Part shown: in pieces, positions 16,941 through 26,158 of the stretch
How the letters are laid out: the number at the start of each line of letters is the position of its first letter
Numbering within the stretch: position 1 is the first letter of the stretch
Assembly (NCBI GenBank): GCA_903830985.1
Contig: CAIKVZ010000164.1
Coordinates: 1-64,000, forward strand
Direction: 5' to 3'
Length of the DNA stretch: 64,000 nucleotides
DNA from: an uncultured beta proteobacterium
Lineage (GTDB): Bacteria; Pseudomonadota; Gammaproteobacteria; Burkholderiales; Burkholderiaceae_C
Notes under the pieces: generated by a model
Seen by the model: the letters and a program-made list of their open reading frames with translations, nothing else
Databases searched by the model: none
What the model was told of the DNA's origin: nothing
Program-made: the position numbers and the translations under genes

Positions 16941-18179
16941 ATGCCCGCCTATACATTCGAAGCGCTTGATGCCCAGGGACTGACCCGCAAGGGCGTGATG
17001 GAAGCCGACAGCGCCAAGTCGGCGCGCAACCTGCTGCGCGGCCAGGCGCTGGTGCCCTTGCAGGTCACTGCCGTCCAGGGCGGGGGCGCTGACGGCGCGA
17101 CTGGCAGCGGCCAGGGACTCAACACCGTGCTGTTCTCCAGCAAGGTCTTCAGCAACACGCAGTTGGCCGTCTGGACGCGCCAGCTCGCCGGTCTGGTCAG
17201 TGCCGGTCTGCCGCTGGAGCGGGCCCTCACCGCCCTGACGGATGAGGCACAGGACGAGCGCCAGCGCAATCTGGTGGCGGCGCTGCGCGCCGAGGTCAAC
17301 GGCGGCGCGCCTTTCGGCAAGGCGCTGGGCCAGCACCCGCGCGAGTTCTCCGACATCTATTGCGCCGTCATCGGCGCCGGCGAGCACAGCGGCAACCTGG
17401 GCCTGGTGCTGGAGCGCCTGGCCGACGATCTGGAAGAGCGCCAGGAACTCAAGGCCAAGCTCGTTGGCGCGGCCCTGTACCCGGCCATCGTGACACTGAT
17501 CGCCATGGCCATCGTGCTGTTCCTGGTGAGCTACGTCGTGCCGCAGGTGGCCACGGTGTTTGCCAGCAGCAAGCGCAGCCTGCCCTTCCTCACCGTGGCC
17601 ATGCTGGCCATCAGCAGCTTCGTGCGCAGCTACGGCTGGCTGGTGCTGCTGGCGCTGGTGCTGGCGGCGTTCAGCCTGCGCTACGCCTTGCGGGTGGAAA
17701 AATTTCGCGAAAAATTTGACGCTGCCTGGCTGAACCTGCCGCTGGTCGGGCGCCTGGCGCGCGGCTACAACGCCGCCCGTTTCTCCGGAACCCTGGCCAT
17801 GCTGGCCGCAGCCGGTGTGCCCATCCTGAAGGCCCTGCAAGCTGCGGCCATGACGCTGAACAACCGCGCCATGCGCGCCGACGCGCTGGACGCGCTGGTG
17901 CTGGTGCGCGAAGGCGCGCCGCTGGCCTCGGCGCTGGCGCAGAAAAAGCGCTTCCCCGGACTGCTCAGCATGTTCGCGCGCCTGGGCGAGCAGACCGGGC
18001 AGTTGCCCACCATGCTGCAGCGCGCCGCCACCCAGCTCAGCACCGAAGTGCAGCGCCGCGCCATGCAACTGGCGACCATCCTGGAGCCGCTGCTCATCGT
18101 GGTGATGGGCATGATGGTGATGCTGATCGTGCTGGCCGTGCTGCTGCCCATCATCCAGCTCAACCAGTTGGTGAAATGA
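16941..18179 (+). CDS. gspF: Type II secretion inner-membrane protein GspF
   Basis: Polytopic platform protein of the T2SS (412 aa). It has the N-terminal YTFEALDAQGLTRKGVMEADS, two T2SSF domains (about 75-195 and 275-400), each with a conserved Gly-rich turn (GLPLERAL and GVPILKAL), and three membrane helices near 175-195, 222-245 and 378-402. The last gene of the T2SS locus, separated from gspE by the ABC exporter genes. A 41-bp gap follows the permease gene, so it may be on the same transcript. Confidence 0.95.
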   Translation: MPAYTFEALDAQGLTRKGVMEADSAKSARNLLRGQALVPLQVTAVQGGGADGATGSGQGLNTVLFSSKVFSNTQLAVWTRQLAGLVSAGLPLERALTALTDEAQDERQRNLVAALRAEVNGGAPFGKALGQHPREFSDIYCAVIGAGEHSGNLGLVLERLADDLEERQELKAKLVGAALYPAIVTLIAMAIVLFLVSYVVPQVATVFASSKRSLPFLTVAMLAISSFVRSYGWLVLLALVLAAFSLRYALRVEKFREKFDAAWLNLPLVGRLARGYNAARFSGTLAMLAAAGVPILKALQAAAMTLNNRAMRADALDALVLVREGAPLASALAQKKRFPGLLSMFARLGEQTGQLPTMLQRAATQLSTEVQRRAMQLATILEPLLIVVMGMMVMLIVLAVLLPIIQLNQLVK

Positions 18180-18380
18180 CCATGAACACCCGAGGAAACG
18201 TGAGCAAACGCCGTGACCTCAAGCGGCTGATGTGCGGCGGGCGGCCGATTTGTGCGCGTTTGGCACCATGAGGACGCAAGCCGTACACCGGCCGCGCAGC
18301 CCCAGACGTCAGAAGTCATGGATTGCCACGCCGCTGGCGCGGCTCGCAATGACGAGAATCAAATCGACTGAAGCGCGGCC
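18180..18380. other. Intergenic region after gspF
   Basis: About 200 bp without a supported gene. It holds one copy of a dispersed palindromic repeat (18319-18354). The only open frame is a 22-codon one starting at 18182, which I do not consider real. Confidence 0.5.
18319..18354. repeat. Dispersed palindromic repeat, copy 1
   Basis: Begins TGGATTGCCACG and ends GCTCGCAATGACG, the same ends as the copies near 41.75 kb, with a GC-rich self-complementary middle (CCGCTGGCGCGG). Related elements are scattered in many bacterial genomes as intergenic hairpins. This copy lies just upstream of the 5'-nucleotidase gene. Confidence 0.7.
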
Positions 18381-19295
18381 ATGAGCGTCTCCCTCGAAGG
18401 CCAGCTCGTCGTTGCGATCTCTTCGCGCGCACTGTTCGACTTCGAGCAGGAGAACGAGGTCTTCGAGCAGGGCGACGACCGGGCCTACATGAAGGTGCAG
18501 CTGGAACGCCTCGAGCAACCCGCCAAGCCCGGTGTGGCCTTTTCCCTGGTGAAAAAGCTGCTGGCCTTCAACGACGCCCAGGCCCAGCGGGTCGAGGTGG
18601 TGATCCTGTCGCGCAACGACCCGGTGTCGGGCATGCGCGTTTTCCGCTCGGCCCAGCACTACGGGCTGGCGATTCAGCGCGGTACCTTCACGCGCGGCCA
18701 GCCACCCTGGCGCTACCTCAAGCCACTGCACGCCAACCTGTTCCTGTCGACGCATTTGAGCGACGTGCGCGCCGCGCTCGACGCTGGGGTGCCGGCAGCC
18801 CAGGTCTATCCACGCTCGGCGCTGGCCTCGGAGGCCCATCCCTTCGAGGTGCGCATTGCCTTTGACGGCGACGCCGTGCTGTTTTCCGACGAAGCCGAGC
18901 GCGTCTACCAGACCCAGGGCTTGGCGGCGTTCCAGCAAAACGAGCAGGACAAGGCGGCCCAGCCGCTGCTGGCCGGCCCCTTCAAGCCCCTGCTGCTGGC
19001 CCTGCAAAGGCTGCAGCAGGCAGGCACACCCAGCATGCGCATCCGCACTGCGCTGGTCACGGCGCGCAGCGCGCCGGCGCACGAGCGCGCCATCCGCACA
19101 CTGATGAACTGGAACATCGAGGTCGACGAAGCCATGTTCCTGGGCGGCCTGGCCAAGGGCGAGTTCTTGCGCGAATTCGAGCCCGATTTTTTCTTCGACG
19201 ACCAGACCGGCCACATCGAATCAGCGGCGCAACATGTGCCCTCGGGCCATGTGGCCAGCGGTGTTTCCAACCCGCCAGAAAAGCAGCGCGGCTGA
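18381..19295 (+). CDS. 5'-nucleotidase (cytosolic cN-I-like family)
   Basis: 304-aa protein of the bacterial 5'-nucleotidase family related to eukaryotic cN-I, which dephosphorylates nucleoside monophosphates. Family features seen are LVVAISSRALFDFEQEN at the start, the catalytic FDGDAVLFSDEAERV (DxD motif near 160), and a C-terminal NWNIEVDEAMFLGGLAKGEFL with the acidic FFFDDQ. No signal peptide, so cytoplasmic. It shares one base with the next gene. Close to the purine catabolism genes, so a role in feeding nucleotides into that route is possible but not shown. Confidence 0.85.
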   Translation: MSVSLEGQLVVAISSRALFDFEQENEVFEQGDDRAYMKVQLERLEQPAKPGVAFSLVKKLLAFNDAQAQRVEVVILSRNDPVSGMRVFRSAQHYGLAIQRGTFTRGQPPWRYLKPLHANLFLSTHLSDVRAALDAGVPAAQVYPRSALASEAHPFEVRIAFDGDAVLFSDEAERVYQTQGLAAFQQNEQDKAAQPLLAGPFKPLLLALQRLQQAGTPSMRIRTALVTARSAPAHERAIRTLMNWNIEVDEAMFLGGLAKGEFLREFEPDFFFDDQTGHIESAAQHVPSGHVASGVSNPPEKQRG

Positions 19296-20398
19296 TGTGG
19301 CGCTCCTGTAGAACCATGGTCCTGCTGTCGCTGCTGGCGGCCTGTGGCTCGGGACCAACCAATTCCGTCGCTGCCCCAGCCACGCCATCGCCCTTTGGTG
19401 TCGAACTCATCGTTCGAACCGGGGAGAATTTCCACAGTGCGCAGGATGTGCGGAACTTTGTCGATGCGGCCGCACGCCACAAGGTCCAGACCATCAGCCT
19501 GCTGGTCAAGCAGGACGAGGACGGAACCGTTGCCTCGGGCCGGACCTATTACCGCAGCGCCATCGCCCCGTCAGCGCCTGGCTACGAAAGCTTTGACGTG
19601 CTGCAAGCCATGCTCGACGCGGCGCACGCACGCTCCATCCGTGTGCGCGCATGGATCCCGCAGTTCCACGACCAGGTCGCTGCCAGGAAGAATCCCGCCT
19701 GGCAGATGATGTCCTTGCAGAACGGCAAGGTGCTGCCCTACACCGGCTCGAACCAGCGGGAGTATTTTGTCGACCCGCTCAACCCCGAGGTCCAGGCCTA
19801 CGAGTTGTCGCTCATCGCCGAGGTGACGAGCAGGTACGCGGTCGACGGCGTGATGCTCGACTGGATACGCTTTGACAACTACAACATGGACCTGGGCGAC
19901 GGCACGCGAGCGCGCTATTTGAGCTTGCAGGGTGTGGATCCGCTGGCGCTGGATTTTTCCAAGCCTTCCGCCGCGCTGGCGCAATGGAACAGCTTTCGCA
20001 CCGACGGCCTGGCGCAATACGTCAAGGCCGTGCGCAGCGCCGTTCCCTCCGCGATCGACATCGGGGTTTACATCCTGCCGCCCGAGTTCGTCGAGGTGGG
20101 CCAGGATGCAGCCAGGTTCAATGCATCGGTGAACGCGCTCGCCCCCATGTGCTACTTCCTCGATTGGGGCTATCCCATCGATTGGTTCTGGTCGAGTTGC
20201 CTGGTGTCCACCGTCGCCCTGGCGGGTCAAGCCGAGATTGCACCGGCCGTGGACGCCAATTTGAGTGACGCGCAATATGCCGCGATGCTGACGCGTATGC
20301 GCAGCGACTTTCCTCAGATCAAAACCATCGCCTGGTTTCAGCATGGGCTATGGACCGAGTCCCTGATGGCACGCCTGTCGGCCATCGCCAAGCGCTAG
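19295..20398 (+). CDS. Lipoprotein with glycoside-hydrolase-like barrel
   Basis: 367-aa probable lipoprotein (lipobox LAAC about residue 16; the second ATG at 19316 gives a tidier leader). The rest resembles the barrel domain of GHL10/DUF4015-type putative glycosidases: VELIVRTGENF at the first strand, VRAWIPQFHDQ, and DGVMLDWIRFDNYN, where the acidic pair would sit at the strand-4 active site. Function and substrate are unknown; envelope or exopolysaccharide cleavage is a guess from the fold. It overlaps the nucleotidase stop by one base. Confidence 0.6.
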   Translation: MWRSCRTMVLLSLLAACGSGPTNSVAAPATPSPFGVELIVRTGENFHSAQDVRNFVDAAARHKVQTISLLVKQDEDGTVASGRTYYRSAIAPSAPGYESFDVLQAMLDAAHARSIRVRAWIPQFHDQVAARKNPAWQMMSLQNGKVLPYTGSNQREYFVDPLNPEVQAYELSLIAEVTSRYAVDGVMLDWIRFDNYNMDLGDGTRARYLSLQGVDPLALDFSKPSAALAQWNSFRTDGLAQYVKAVRSAVPSAIDIGVYILPPEFVEVGQDAARFNASVNALAPMCYFLDWGYPIDWFWSSCLVSTVALAGQAEIAPAVDANLSDAQYAAMLTRMRSDFPQIKTIAWFQHGLWTESLMARLSAIAKR

Positions 20399-20402
20399 GC
20401 AA

Positions 20403-20756
20403 CTAGCTTCCCCGATAGGTCGAGTAGCTCCAGGGGCTCACCAGCAGCGGCACGTGGTAGTGCTGCTCGGGAAATGCCACGGCGAAGTCCAGGCTCACCT
20501 GGTTCAGAAAATTCGGTTCGGGCAGCGCAACGCCGCGCGCCTTGAAGTAGCCGGCCACATCGAACACCAGGCGGTAGCAGCCCTTTTTCAGTTCCGCGTG
20601 GCCCAGCAGCAGGCCATCGGGGTTGCGCCCGTCGGCGTTCAGCACCATGCGCTTGAGCAACGTGGCGGCATCGCCCTCGACCGCGTGCAACGCGACCGTC
20701 ATGCCGGCGGCCGGGCAGCCGTGCATGGTGTCCAGAACGTGGGTGCTCAAGCTCAT
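20403..20756 (-). CDS. hiuH: 5-Hydroxyisourate hydrolase (transthyretin-like)
   Basis: Hydrolyses 5-hydroxyisourate to OHCU in urate catabolism. The 117-aa sequence has the family hallmarks: LSTHVLDTMHGCPAAG with the catalytic His, the central strand residues including Arg, HYHVPLLVSPWSYSTYRGS with the C-terminal YRGS signature. No signal peptide, so cytoplasmic. It is divergent from puuE, with a 96-bp shared control region, and tail-to-tail with the preceding lipoprotein gene. Confidence 0.94.
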   Translation of the reverse strand: MSLSTHVLDTMHGCPAAGMTVALHAVEGDAATLLKRMVLNADGRNPDGLLLGHAELKKGCYRLVFDVAGYFKARGVALPEPNFLNQVSLDFAVAFPEQHYHVPLLVSPWSYSTYRGS

Positions 20757-20852
20757 GGGGGGGTCCTTCGGTCATTTTGCTGATAAGCCCAAAGTGTAGT
20801 CAGCATTGCGCTGTCGCTATGATGGCCCGATCCCTGCTTATGTCTTGCAACC

Positions 20853-21815
20853 ATGCGCACCTACGACAGCACCCAGCCCTACCCGCGTGACCTGATCGGC
20901 TACGGCCGCACGCCGCCGCATGCGCGCTGGCCCAACGGGGCGCGCATCGCCGTGCAGTTTGTCCTGAACTACGAGGAAGGCGGCGAAAACTCGGTGCTGC
21001 ACGGCGACGCGGGCTCCGAACAGTTCCTGTCCGAGATGGCGAACCCGGCGAGCTACCCGGAGCGCCACATCAGCATGGAAGGCATCTACGAGTACGGTTC
21101 GCGCGCGGGGGTCTGGCGCATCCTGCGCGAGTTCGAGCAGCGGCGCCTGCCGCTCACCGTGTTCGGCGTGGCCATGGCCTTGCAGCGGCACCCGGAACTG
21201 TGCGCCGCTTTGCGGGAACTGGGACACGAAGTGGCATGTCACGGCCTGCGCTGGATCCATTACCAGAACGTCGACGAGGCCGTGGAACGCGAGCACATGG
21301 CCCAGGCGCTGGACGGCATCGAACAGTGCATGGGAACTCGCCCGCTGGGCTGGTACACCGGGCGCGACAGCCCGCGCACGCGCCGCCTCGTGGCCGACGA
21401 TGATCGACTGCTCTACGACAGCGACTACTATGGCGACGACCTGCCGTTCTGGATGAAGGTGCAGCGCAGCGACGGCGCGGTCGCAGCGCAACTGATCGTG
21501 CCCTACACGCTGGACACCAACGACATGCGCTTTGCCCTGCCCCAGGGCTTCTCCCAGGGCGACGACTTTTTCACCTACCTGCGCGACAGCTTCGACTGCC
21601 TGTACGCCGAAGGCGATCCGAACGGTCTGGACACACCCAAGATGCTCAGCGTGGGACTGCACTGCCGGCTCATCGGGCGCCCCGGACGCATGCTCGCCCT
21701 GCAGCGTTTTCTCGACCATGTCCAGAACCGCGAGCAGGTCTGGATCTGTCAGCGTATCGCCATCGCGCAGCACTGGCGCGGTCACCACCCTTATCCCGAA
21801 GCGGCCCCACCATGA
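20853..21815 (+). CDS. puuE: Allantoinase PuuE (polysaccharide deacetylase fold)
   Basis: Cofactor-independent allantoinase opening allantoin to allantoate. The 320-aa protein has the PuuE-specific start YPRDLIGYGRTPPHARWPNGARIA, a NodB-like barrel with HEVACHGLRWIHY and GWYTGRDSPRTRRL, and LSVGLHCRLIGRPGR near the end. The metal-binding residues of true polysaccharide deacetylases are not fully kept, as is usual for PuuE. The ribosome site is weak. The stop overlaps the next gene by 4 nt. The context (hiuH, uraD-allC) supports urate catabolism. Confidence 0.94.
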   Translation: MRTYDSTQPYPRDLIGYGRTPPHARWPNGARIAVQFVLNYEEGGENSVLHGDAGSEQFLSEMANPASYPERHISMEGIYEYGSRAGVWRILREFEQRRLPLTVFGVAMALQRHPELCAALRELGHEVACHGLRWIHYQNVDEAVEREHMAQALDGIEQCMGTRPLGWYTGRDSPRTRRLVADDDRLLYDSDYYGDDLPFWMKVQRSDGAVAAQLIVPYTLDTNDMRFALPQGFSQGDDFFTYLRDSFDCLYAEGDPNGLDTPKMLSVGLHCRLIGRPGRMLALQRFLDHVQNREQVWICQRIAIAQHWRGHHPYPEAAPP

Positions 21816-23614
21816 GCATCACCCTAGAGCAACTCAATGCCGCCAGCGCCAAAGAGGCCGCCGCCATGCTGGACGGCCTGTACGAGCACAGTCCCTGGAT
21901 CGTCCAACAGGCCTTGCGGGTTCGGCCCTTCGCTTCGCTGGCACACCTGAAGCACGCCTGCACCGTGGCACTGCAGGCCGAAGGCCGTGAAGCGCAGCTG
22001 GCGCTGATTCGCGCCCACCCTGAACTGGCGGGCAAGGCGATGATGGAAGAGACCCTCACCGCGCCGTCCGCGCACGAACAGGGACGCGCCGGCCTGACGC
22101 GCTGCACGGCGCAGGAGTTTGCCAAGCTGCAGCAACTCAATGCGGCCTACCAGGCGCGCTTTGGCTGGCCCTTCATCCTGGCGGTACGCGGTCCGCGCGG
22201 CAGCGGCTTGCGCAAGCCGGAGATCTTCGAGGCCTTCGAGCGGCGTCTGCAGGCGCATCCGGACACCGAGTTTCAGGACTGCCTGCACAACATCCATCGC
22301 ATTGCCGAACTGCGCCTGAACGACAAGTTCGCCGCCGAGCCCCTGCTGGGCAACGAGCTCTGGGACTGGCATGAGCAACTCGCGCAGCACAGCGACGCGG
22401 GCTTCACCGAACTGGGCCAGCTCACCGTGACCTACCTCACGCCGGCGCACCGCGCCTGCGCCGCGCAACTCCGGCAAGGCATGCTCGACAGCGGCTTTGA
22501 CGAGGTGCAGATCGATGCCGTCGGCAACGTCGTGGGCCGCTACCGATCCAGCGCCCCCGGCGCCAGGACGCTGCTCACTGGCAGCCATTTTGATACCGTG
22601 CGCAATGGCGGCAAGTACGACGGGCGTCTGGGCATCTTTGTGCCGATGATGGCCGTGCGCGAGCTGGCACGCAGCGGTACGCGGCTGCCCTTTCACCTCG
22701 AGCTTGTGGGCTTTGCCGAGGAAGAAGGGCAACGCTACGCCGCCACTTTCCTGGGGTCTAGCGCACTGCTGGGCGACTTCCAGTACGCCTGGCTCGATCA
22801 GACCGACGCCGACGGCATCCCCTTGCGCCAGGCCATGGCCCAAGCCGGCCTGCAGATTGACCAGATCGATGCGCTCCAGCGCGATGCAGCCAAATACCTG
22901 GGCTTCGTCGAAGTGCACATCGAACAGGGGCCGGTGCTGTATGAACTGGACCTGCCACTGGGCGTGGTCAGCTCGATCAACGGCAGCGTGCGTTTTGCCT
23001 GCGAGGTGATCGGCGTGTCCTGCCACGCCGGAACCACGCCCATGGAGCGCCGCTTTGACGCCGCCACCGCGGTGGCCGAACTGATGCTGTTTGTCGAACA
23101 GCGCGCCGCGCGCGACGGCATCCGGGTGGGGCAACACAAGGTCGACGGCTCGGTCGGTACCGTGGGCATACTGCAAGTGCCCAACGGCTCGACCAACGTG
23201 GTCCCCGGGCGTTGTCAGTTCACGCTCGATCTGCGTGCGCCCAACGACCGGCAGCGTGACGCCCTGGTGGCCGATGTGCTGGCGCAGTTGGAGGCCATCT
23301 GCCAACGCCGTGGTCTGCGGCACAGCGCCATTCAGACGCTGTGCGCTGCCGCAGCCCCCAGCGATCCGGGCTGGCAGCGGCGCTGGCAAAAGGCCGTGCA
23401 AACCCTGGGCGTGCCGCTGCACACCATGGCCAGCGGCGCGGGCCACGACGCCATGAAGCTGCATCAGATCATGCCGCAGGCCATGCTGTTCGTGCGCGGC
23501 CAGAACGGCGGCATCAGCCATAACCCACTGGAGTCCACCACCAGCGACGACATGCAACTCGCCATCGAGGCCTTCAGCACCCTGCTGCTGCAACTGAGCG
23601 AAGAACTGCTATGA
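21812..23614 (+). CDS. uraD-allC: OHCU decarboxylase / allantoate amidohydrolase fusion
   Basis: A 600-aa two-domain enzyme. Residues 1-165 are UraD: a helical fold with the catalytic His in IRAHPELAGK and the signature FGWPFILAVRG, making (S)-allantoin from OHCU. Residues 185-598 are an M20-family amidohydrolase (AllC-like): metal ligands in TGSHFDTVRNGGKYDGRLG, EEEGQRY, HIEQGPVLYE and a C-terminal GHDAM, expected to convert allantoate to ureidoglycine or ureidoglycolate. The step between these two (allantoinase) is done by the adjacent PuuE. The start overlaps puuE and the stop overlaps the next gene (ATGA both times). Such fusions are known in Burkholderiales. Confidence 0.93.
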   Translation: MSITLEQLNAASAKEAAAMLDGLYEHSPWIVQQALRVRPFASLAHLKHACTVALQAEGREAQLALIRAHPELAGKAMMEETLTAPSAHEQGRAGLTRCTAQEFAKLQQLNAAYQARFGWPFILAVRGPRGSGLRKPEIFEAFERRLQAHPDTEFQDCLHNIHRIAELRLNDKFAAEPLLGNELWDWHEQLAQHSDAGFTELGQLTVTYLTPAHRACAAQLRQGMLDSGFDEVQIDAVGNVVGRYRSSAPGARTLLTGSHFDTVRNGGKYDGRLGIFVPMMAVRELARSGTRLPFHLELVGFAEEEGQRYAATFLGSSALLGDFQYAWLDQTDADGIPLRQAMAQAGLQIDQIDALQRDAAKYLGFVEVHIEQGPVLYELDLPLGVVSSINGSVRFACEVIGVSCHAGTTPMERRFDAATAVAELMLFVEQRAARDGIRVGQHKVDGSVGTVGILQVPNGSTNVVPGRCQFTLDLRAPNDRQRDALVADVLAQLEAICQRRGLRHSAIQTLCAAAAPSDPGWQRRWQKAVQTLGVPLHTMASGAGHDAMKLHQIMPQAMLFVRGQNGGISHNPLESTTSDDMQLAIEAFSTLLLQLSEELL

Positions 23615-24840
23615 CGAACGACGAGAGACTGGACGCCTGGGTCGACGCGCACTTCGACGAGGAGGTGCGCTTCCTGCAGGAACTGGTGCGCGTGCCCACC
23701 GACACGCCACCCGGCAACAACGCACCGCACGCGCAGCGCACCGCCGAGTTGCTGCAGGCCTTTGGCTTTGAGGCCGAGCAGCATCCTGTGCCGGCGGACC
23801 AGGTGCAGGCCTATGGCATGCAGAGCATCACCAACCTGATCGTGCGCCGCCACTATGGCGCGGGGCCCGTGGTGGCGCTCAACGCCCACGGCGATGTGGT
23901 GCCGCCAGGCGAAGGCTGGACCCACGACCCCTATGGCGGCGAGATCGTCGATGGCCTTCTGTTTGGCCGCGCCTCGGCCGTGAGCAAGTGCGACTTTGCC
24001 AGCTTCAGCTTTGCCGTGCGCGCGCTCGAGTCGCTGGGACTGCCACTGCGCGGCGGGGTGGAGCTGCACTTCACCTACGACGAGGAGTTCGGTGGCGAAC
24101 TGGGACCCGGCTGGCTGCTGGCCCAAGGGCTGACGAAACCCGATCTGCTGATCGCCGCCGGCTTCAGCTACCAGGTGGTGACAGCGCACAACGGTTGCCT
24201 GCAACTGGAAGTGACGGTGCTGGGCCAGCAGGCGCACGCCGCCATCCCCGAGTCGGGCATCGATGCGCTGCAGGCCGCGGTGCAGATCCTGAACGCGCTG
24301 TACGCGCAAAACACGCTCTACAAGGGCATCACCTCGCAGGTGGAGGGCATCAACCACCCTTATCTGAACGTGGGCCGCATCGAGGGCGGCAGCAACACCA
24401 ACGTGGTCCCGGGCAAGGTGGTGTTCAAACTCGACCGGCGCATGATTCCCGAGGAGGACCCGGTCCAGGTCGAGGCCACAATCCGCCAGGTGATTGCCGA
24501 CGCTGCGGCACAGTGCCCGGGCGTACAGGTGCAGATCCGGCGCCTGCTGCTGGCGCAGGCGCTGCGCCCCCTGCCCGGCAACGCGCCGCTGGTGGCGGCG
24601 CTGCAAAAGCACGGGGCGCAGGTCTTCGGTGAGCCTATTCCCGTGATGGGAACGCCGCTGTACACCGACGTGCGCCTGTACGCCGCGCAGGGCATCCCCG
24701 GCGTGATCTACGGGGCCGGGCCGCGCACGGTGCTCGAGTCGCACGCCAAACGCACGGACGAGCGCCTGGAACTGCAGGACCTGCGCCGCGCCACCAAGGT
24801 GCTGGCGCGCACGCTCACGGAACTGCTGGGAAGCGCCTGA
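23611..24840 (+). CDS. M20-family hydrolase of the purine catabolism operon
   Basis: 409-aa zinc hydrolase of the ArgE/DapE/carboxypeptidase G2 clan. It has NAHGDVVPPGEGW (first metal His and Asp), the general base in TYDEEFGGELG, a dimerisation domain (about 185-300) and a final ligand in ESHAKRTDE. The usual bridging-Asp segment GRGxxDMKGG reads GRASAVSKCDFAS, which I recall as characteristic of one M20 subfamily. Its place in the operon suggests action on a ureide such as ureidoglycolate or a carbamoyl amino acid, which is inference. Coupled to both neighbours by overlaps. Confidence 0.85.
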   Translation: MTNDERLDAWVDAHFDEEVRFLQELVRVPTDTPPGNNAPHAQRTAELLQAFGFEAEQHPVPADQVQAYGMQSITNLIVRRHYGAGPVVALNAHGDVVPPGEGWTHDPYGGEIVDGLLFGRASAVSKCDFASFSFAVRALESLGLPLRGGVELHFTYDEEFGGELGPGWLLAQGLTKPDLLIAAGFSYQVVTAHNGCLQLEVTVLGQQAHAAIPESGIDALQAAVQILNALYAQNTLYKGITSQVEGINHPYLNVGRIEGGSNTNVVPGKVVFKLDRRMIPEEDPVQVEATIRQVIADAAAQCPGVQVQIRRLLLAQALRPLPGNAPLVAALQKHGAQVFGEPIPVMGTPLYTDVRLYAAQGIPGVIYGAGPRTVLESHAKRTDERLELQDLRRATKVLARTLTELLGSA

Positions 24841-26024
24841 TGGACGAGCCGGACAAAGCCCTGTTCGGCGTCCATCCCGACGTGCTCAAGCTCGGTCTGG
24901 TGAGCTTTCTCACCGACCTGAGTTCAGAGATGATCTTTTCCGTGTTCGCCGTCTTCTTCACCACCATTGCCGGCGCCTCGGCTGCGCTGCTGGGTCTGGT
25001 CGAGGGGCTGGCCGACCTGTCCGCCTGCTCGCTGAATTACTTTGCCGGCTGGCTGTCGGACCGCAGCGGCAAACGCCGTGCCTTTGCCATCGCCGGCTAC
25101 GGCTTTTCCACGCTGGCCAAGTGCCTGCTGCTGGTCACCAGTTCCATCGCCGGCCTGACCCTGTTTCGCGTCATCGAGCGCCTGGGCAAGAGCGTGCGTG
25201 GCGCGCCGCGCGACGCCTGGCTCTCCGCCGTGGCCGACAAGGCGAGCCGCGGCTATGCCTTTGGCGTGCACAAGGCGCTGGACAAATCCGGCGCCGTGCT
25301 CGGTCCCCTGGCCGCCTATGGCCTGCTGTCCTGGCTGGGCGAGGGCGAGTCCAGCTTTCGCACCCTGTTCTGGATTGCGCTCATTCCAGCCGTGCTCAGC
25401 GTGTGGGTGCTGAGCCGCGTCAAGGACCGGCCCGGCGTGCCGCGCGAACGCGAGTCCATGTTCGCCACCTGGGCCACGCTCAGTCCGGCGTTCAAACGCT
25501 ACCTGATCCCGTCGGCCATTTTTTCGCTGGCCTATTTCAGCTTCAGCTTCCTGCTGTTGCGCGCGCACAGCGTCGGTTTTTCCGTGACCGACATCGTGCT
25601 CTTGTACGCCCTGTTCAACATCGCCTGCGTCATCGCCGCGCCGCTCATCGGCAAACTGGGCGACCGCCTGGGGCGCCCCACCATGATCACCCTGGGCTAC
25701 CTGATCTACCTGCTGATGTGCCTGGGCTTTGCCTTTGCCAGCGCGAAGTGGCAGATCGTCGCGCTGTTCGTCGTCTTCGGTGTTTTTTACGCGATCGACG
25801 AGGCGCAGAACAAGGCCTTCATCGCCGACCTCGAGCACGAGCGGCGCGCCACGGCCATGGGCCTCTACAACTTTCTCACCGGCCTGATTTACCTGCCAGC
25901 CTCGCTCATCGCCGGGGCCTTGTGGCTGCTGCATCCGGCCAGCGCCTTCCTTGCCGCCGCGGCCCTGGCGCTGTGTGCGCTGGTGGCGTTCCAGCTTTTG
26001 CAGCCGGGCCACGCGCCGTCCTGA
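24840..26024 (+). CDS. Major facilitator superfamily transporter
   Basis: 394-aa inner-membrane protein with 11-12 predicted helices and MFS motif A-like loops (GWLSDRSGKRRAFAIAGY between helices 2 and 3, GKLGDRLGRPTMITLGY in the second half). The ATG shares one base with the M20 stop, so it is the last gene of the purine operon and may import allantoin, urate or a related ureide, or export a product. The specificity cannot be read from sequence. Confidence 0.85.
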   Translation: MDEPDKALFGVHPDVLKLGLVSFLTDLSSEMIFSVFAVFFTTIAGASAALLGLVEGLADLSACSLNYFAGWLSDRSGKRRAFAIAGYGFSTLAKCLLLVTSSIAGLTLFRVIERLGKSVRGAPRDAWLSAVADKASRGYAFGVHKALDKSGAVLGPLAAYGLLSWLGEGESSFRTLFWIALIPAVLSVWVLSRVKDRPGVPRERESMFATWATLSPAFKRYLIPSAIFSLAYFSFSFLLLRAHSVGFSVTDIVLLYALFNIACVIAAPLIGKLGDRLGRPTMITLGYLIYLLMCLGFAFASAKWQIVALFVVFGVFYAIDEAQNKAFIADLEHERRATAMGLYNFLTGLIYLPASLIAGALWLLHPASAFLAAAALALCALVAFQLLQPGHAPS

Positions 26025-26158
26025 AAATCCCGTGTTTTTTGGCAGTGTGGGCTAACGCACGGTCGATTCGCGTTACATTGCGCATAATCGTTTTGAGAAC
26101 AACATCCCGAGTTCTGAACCGAAACCCGCAAACCCTCAGCGCAGCACGCCACAAACTC

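Noticed and set aside
18182-18250. A 22-codon frame directly after gspF.
   Set aside because: No ribosome site, no homology, and composition unlike a secreted or leader peptide.
25121-26158. A plus-strand frame extending 340 codons upstream of the hemerythrin-like protein.
   Set aside because: That part is the shadow of the MFS gene in another frame; the hemerythrin-like protein begins at the ATG at 26159.
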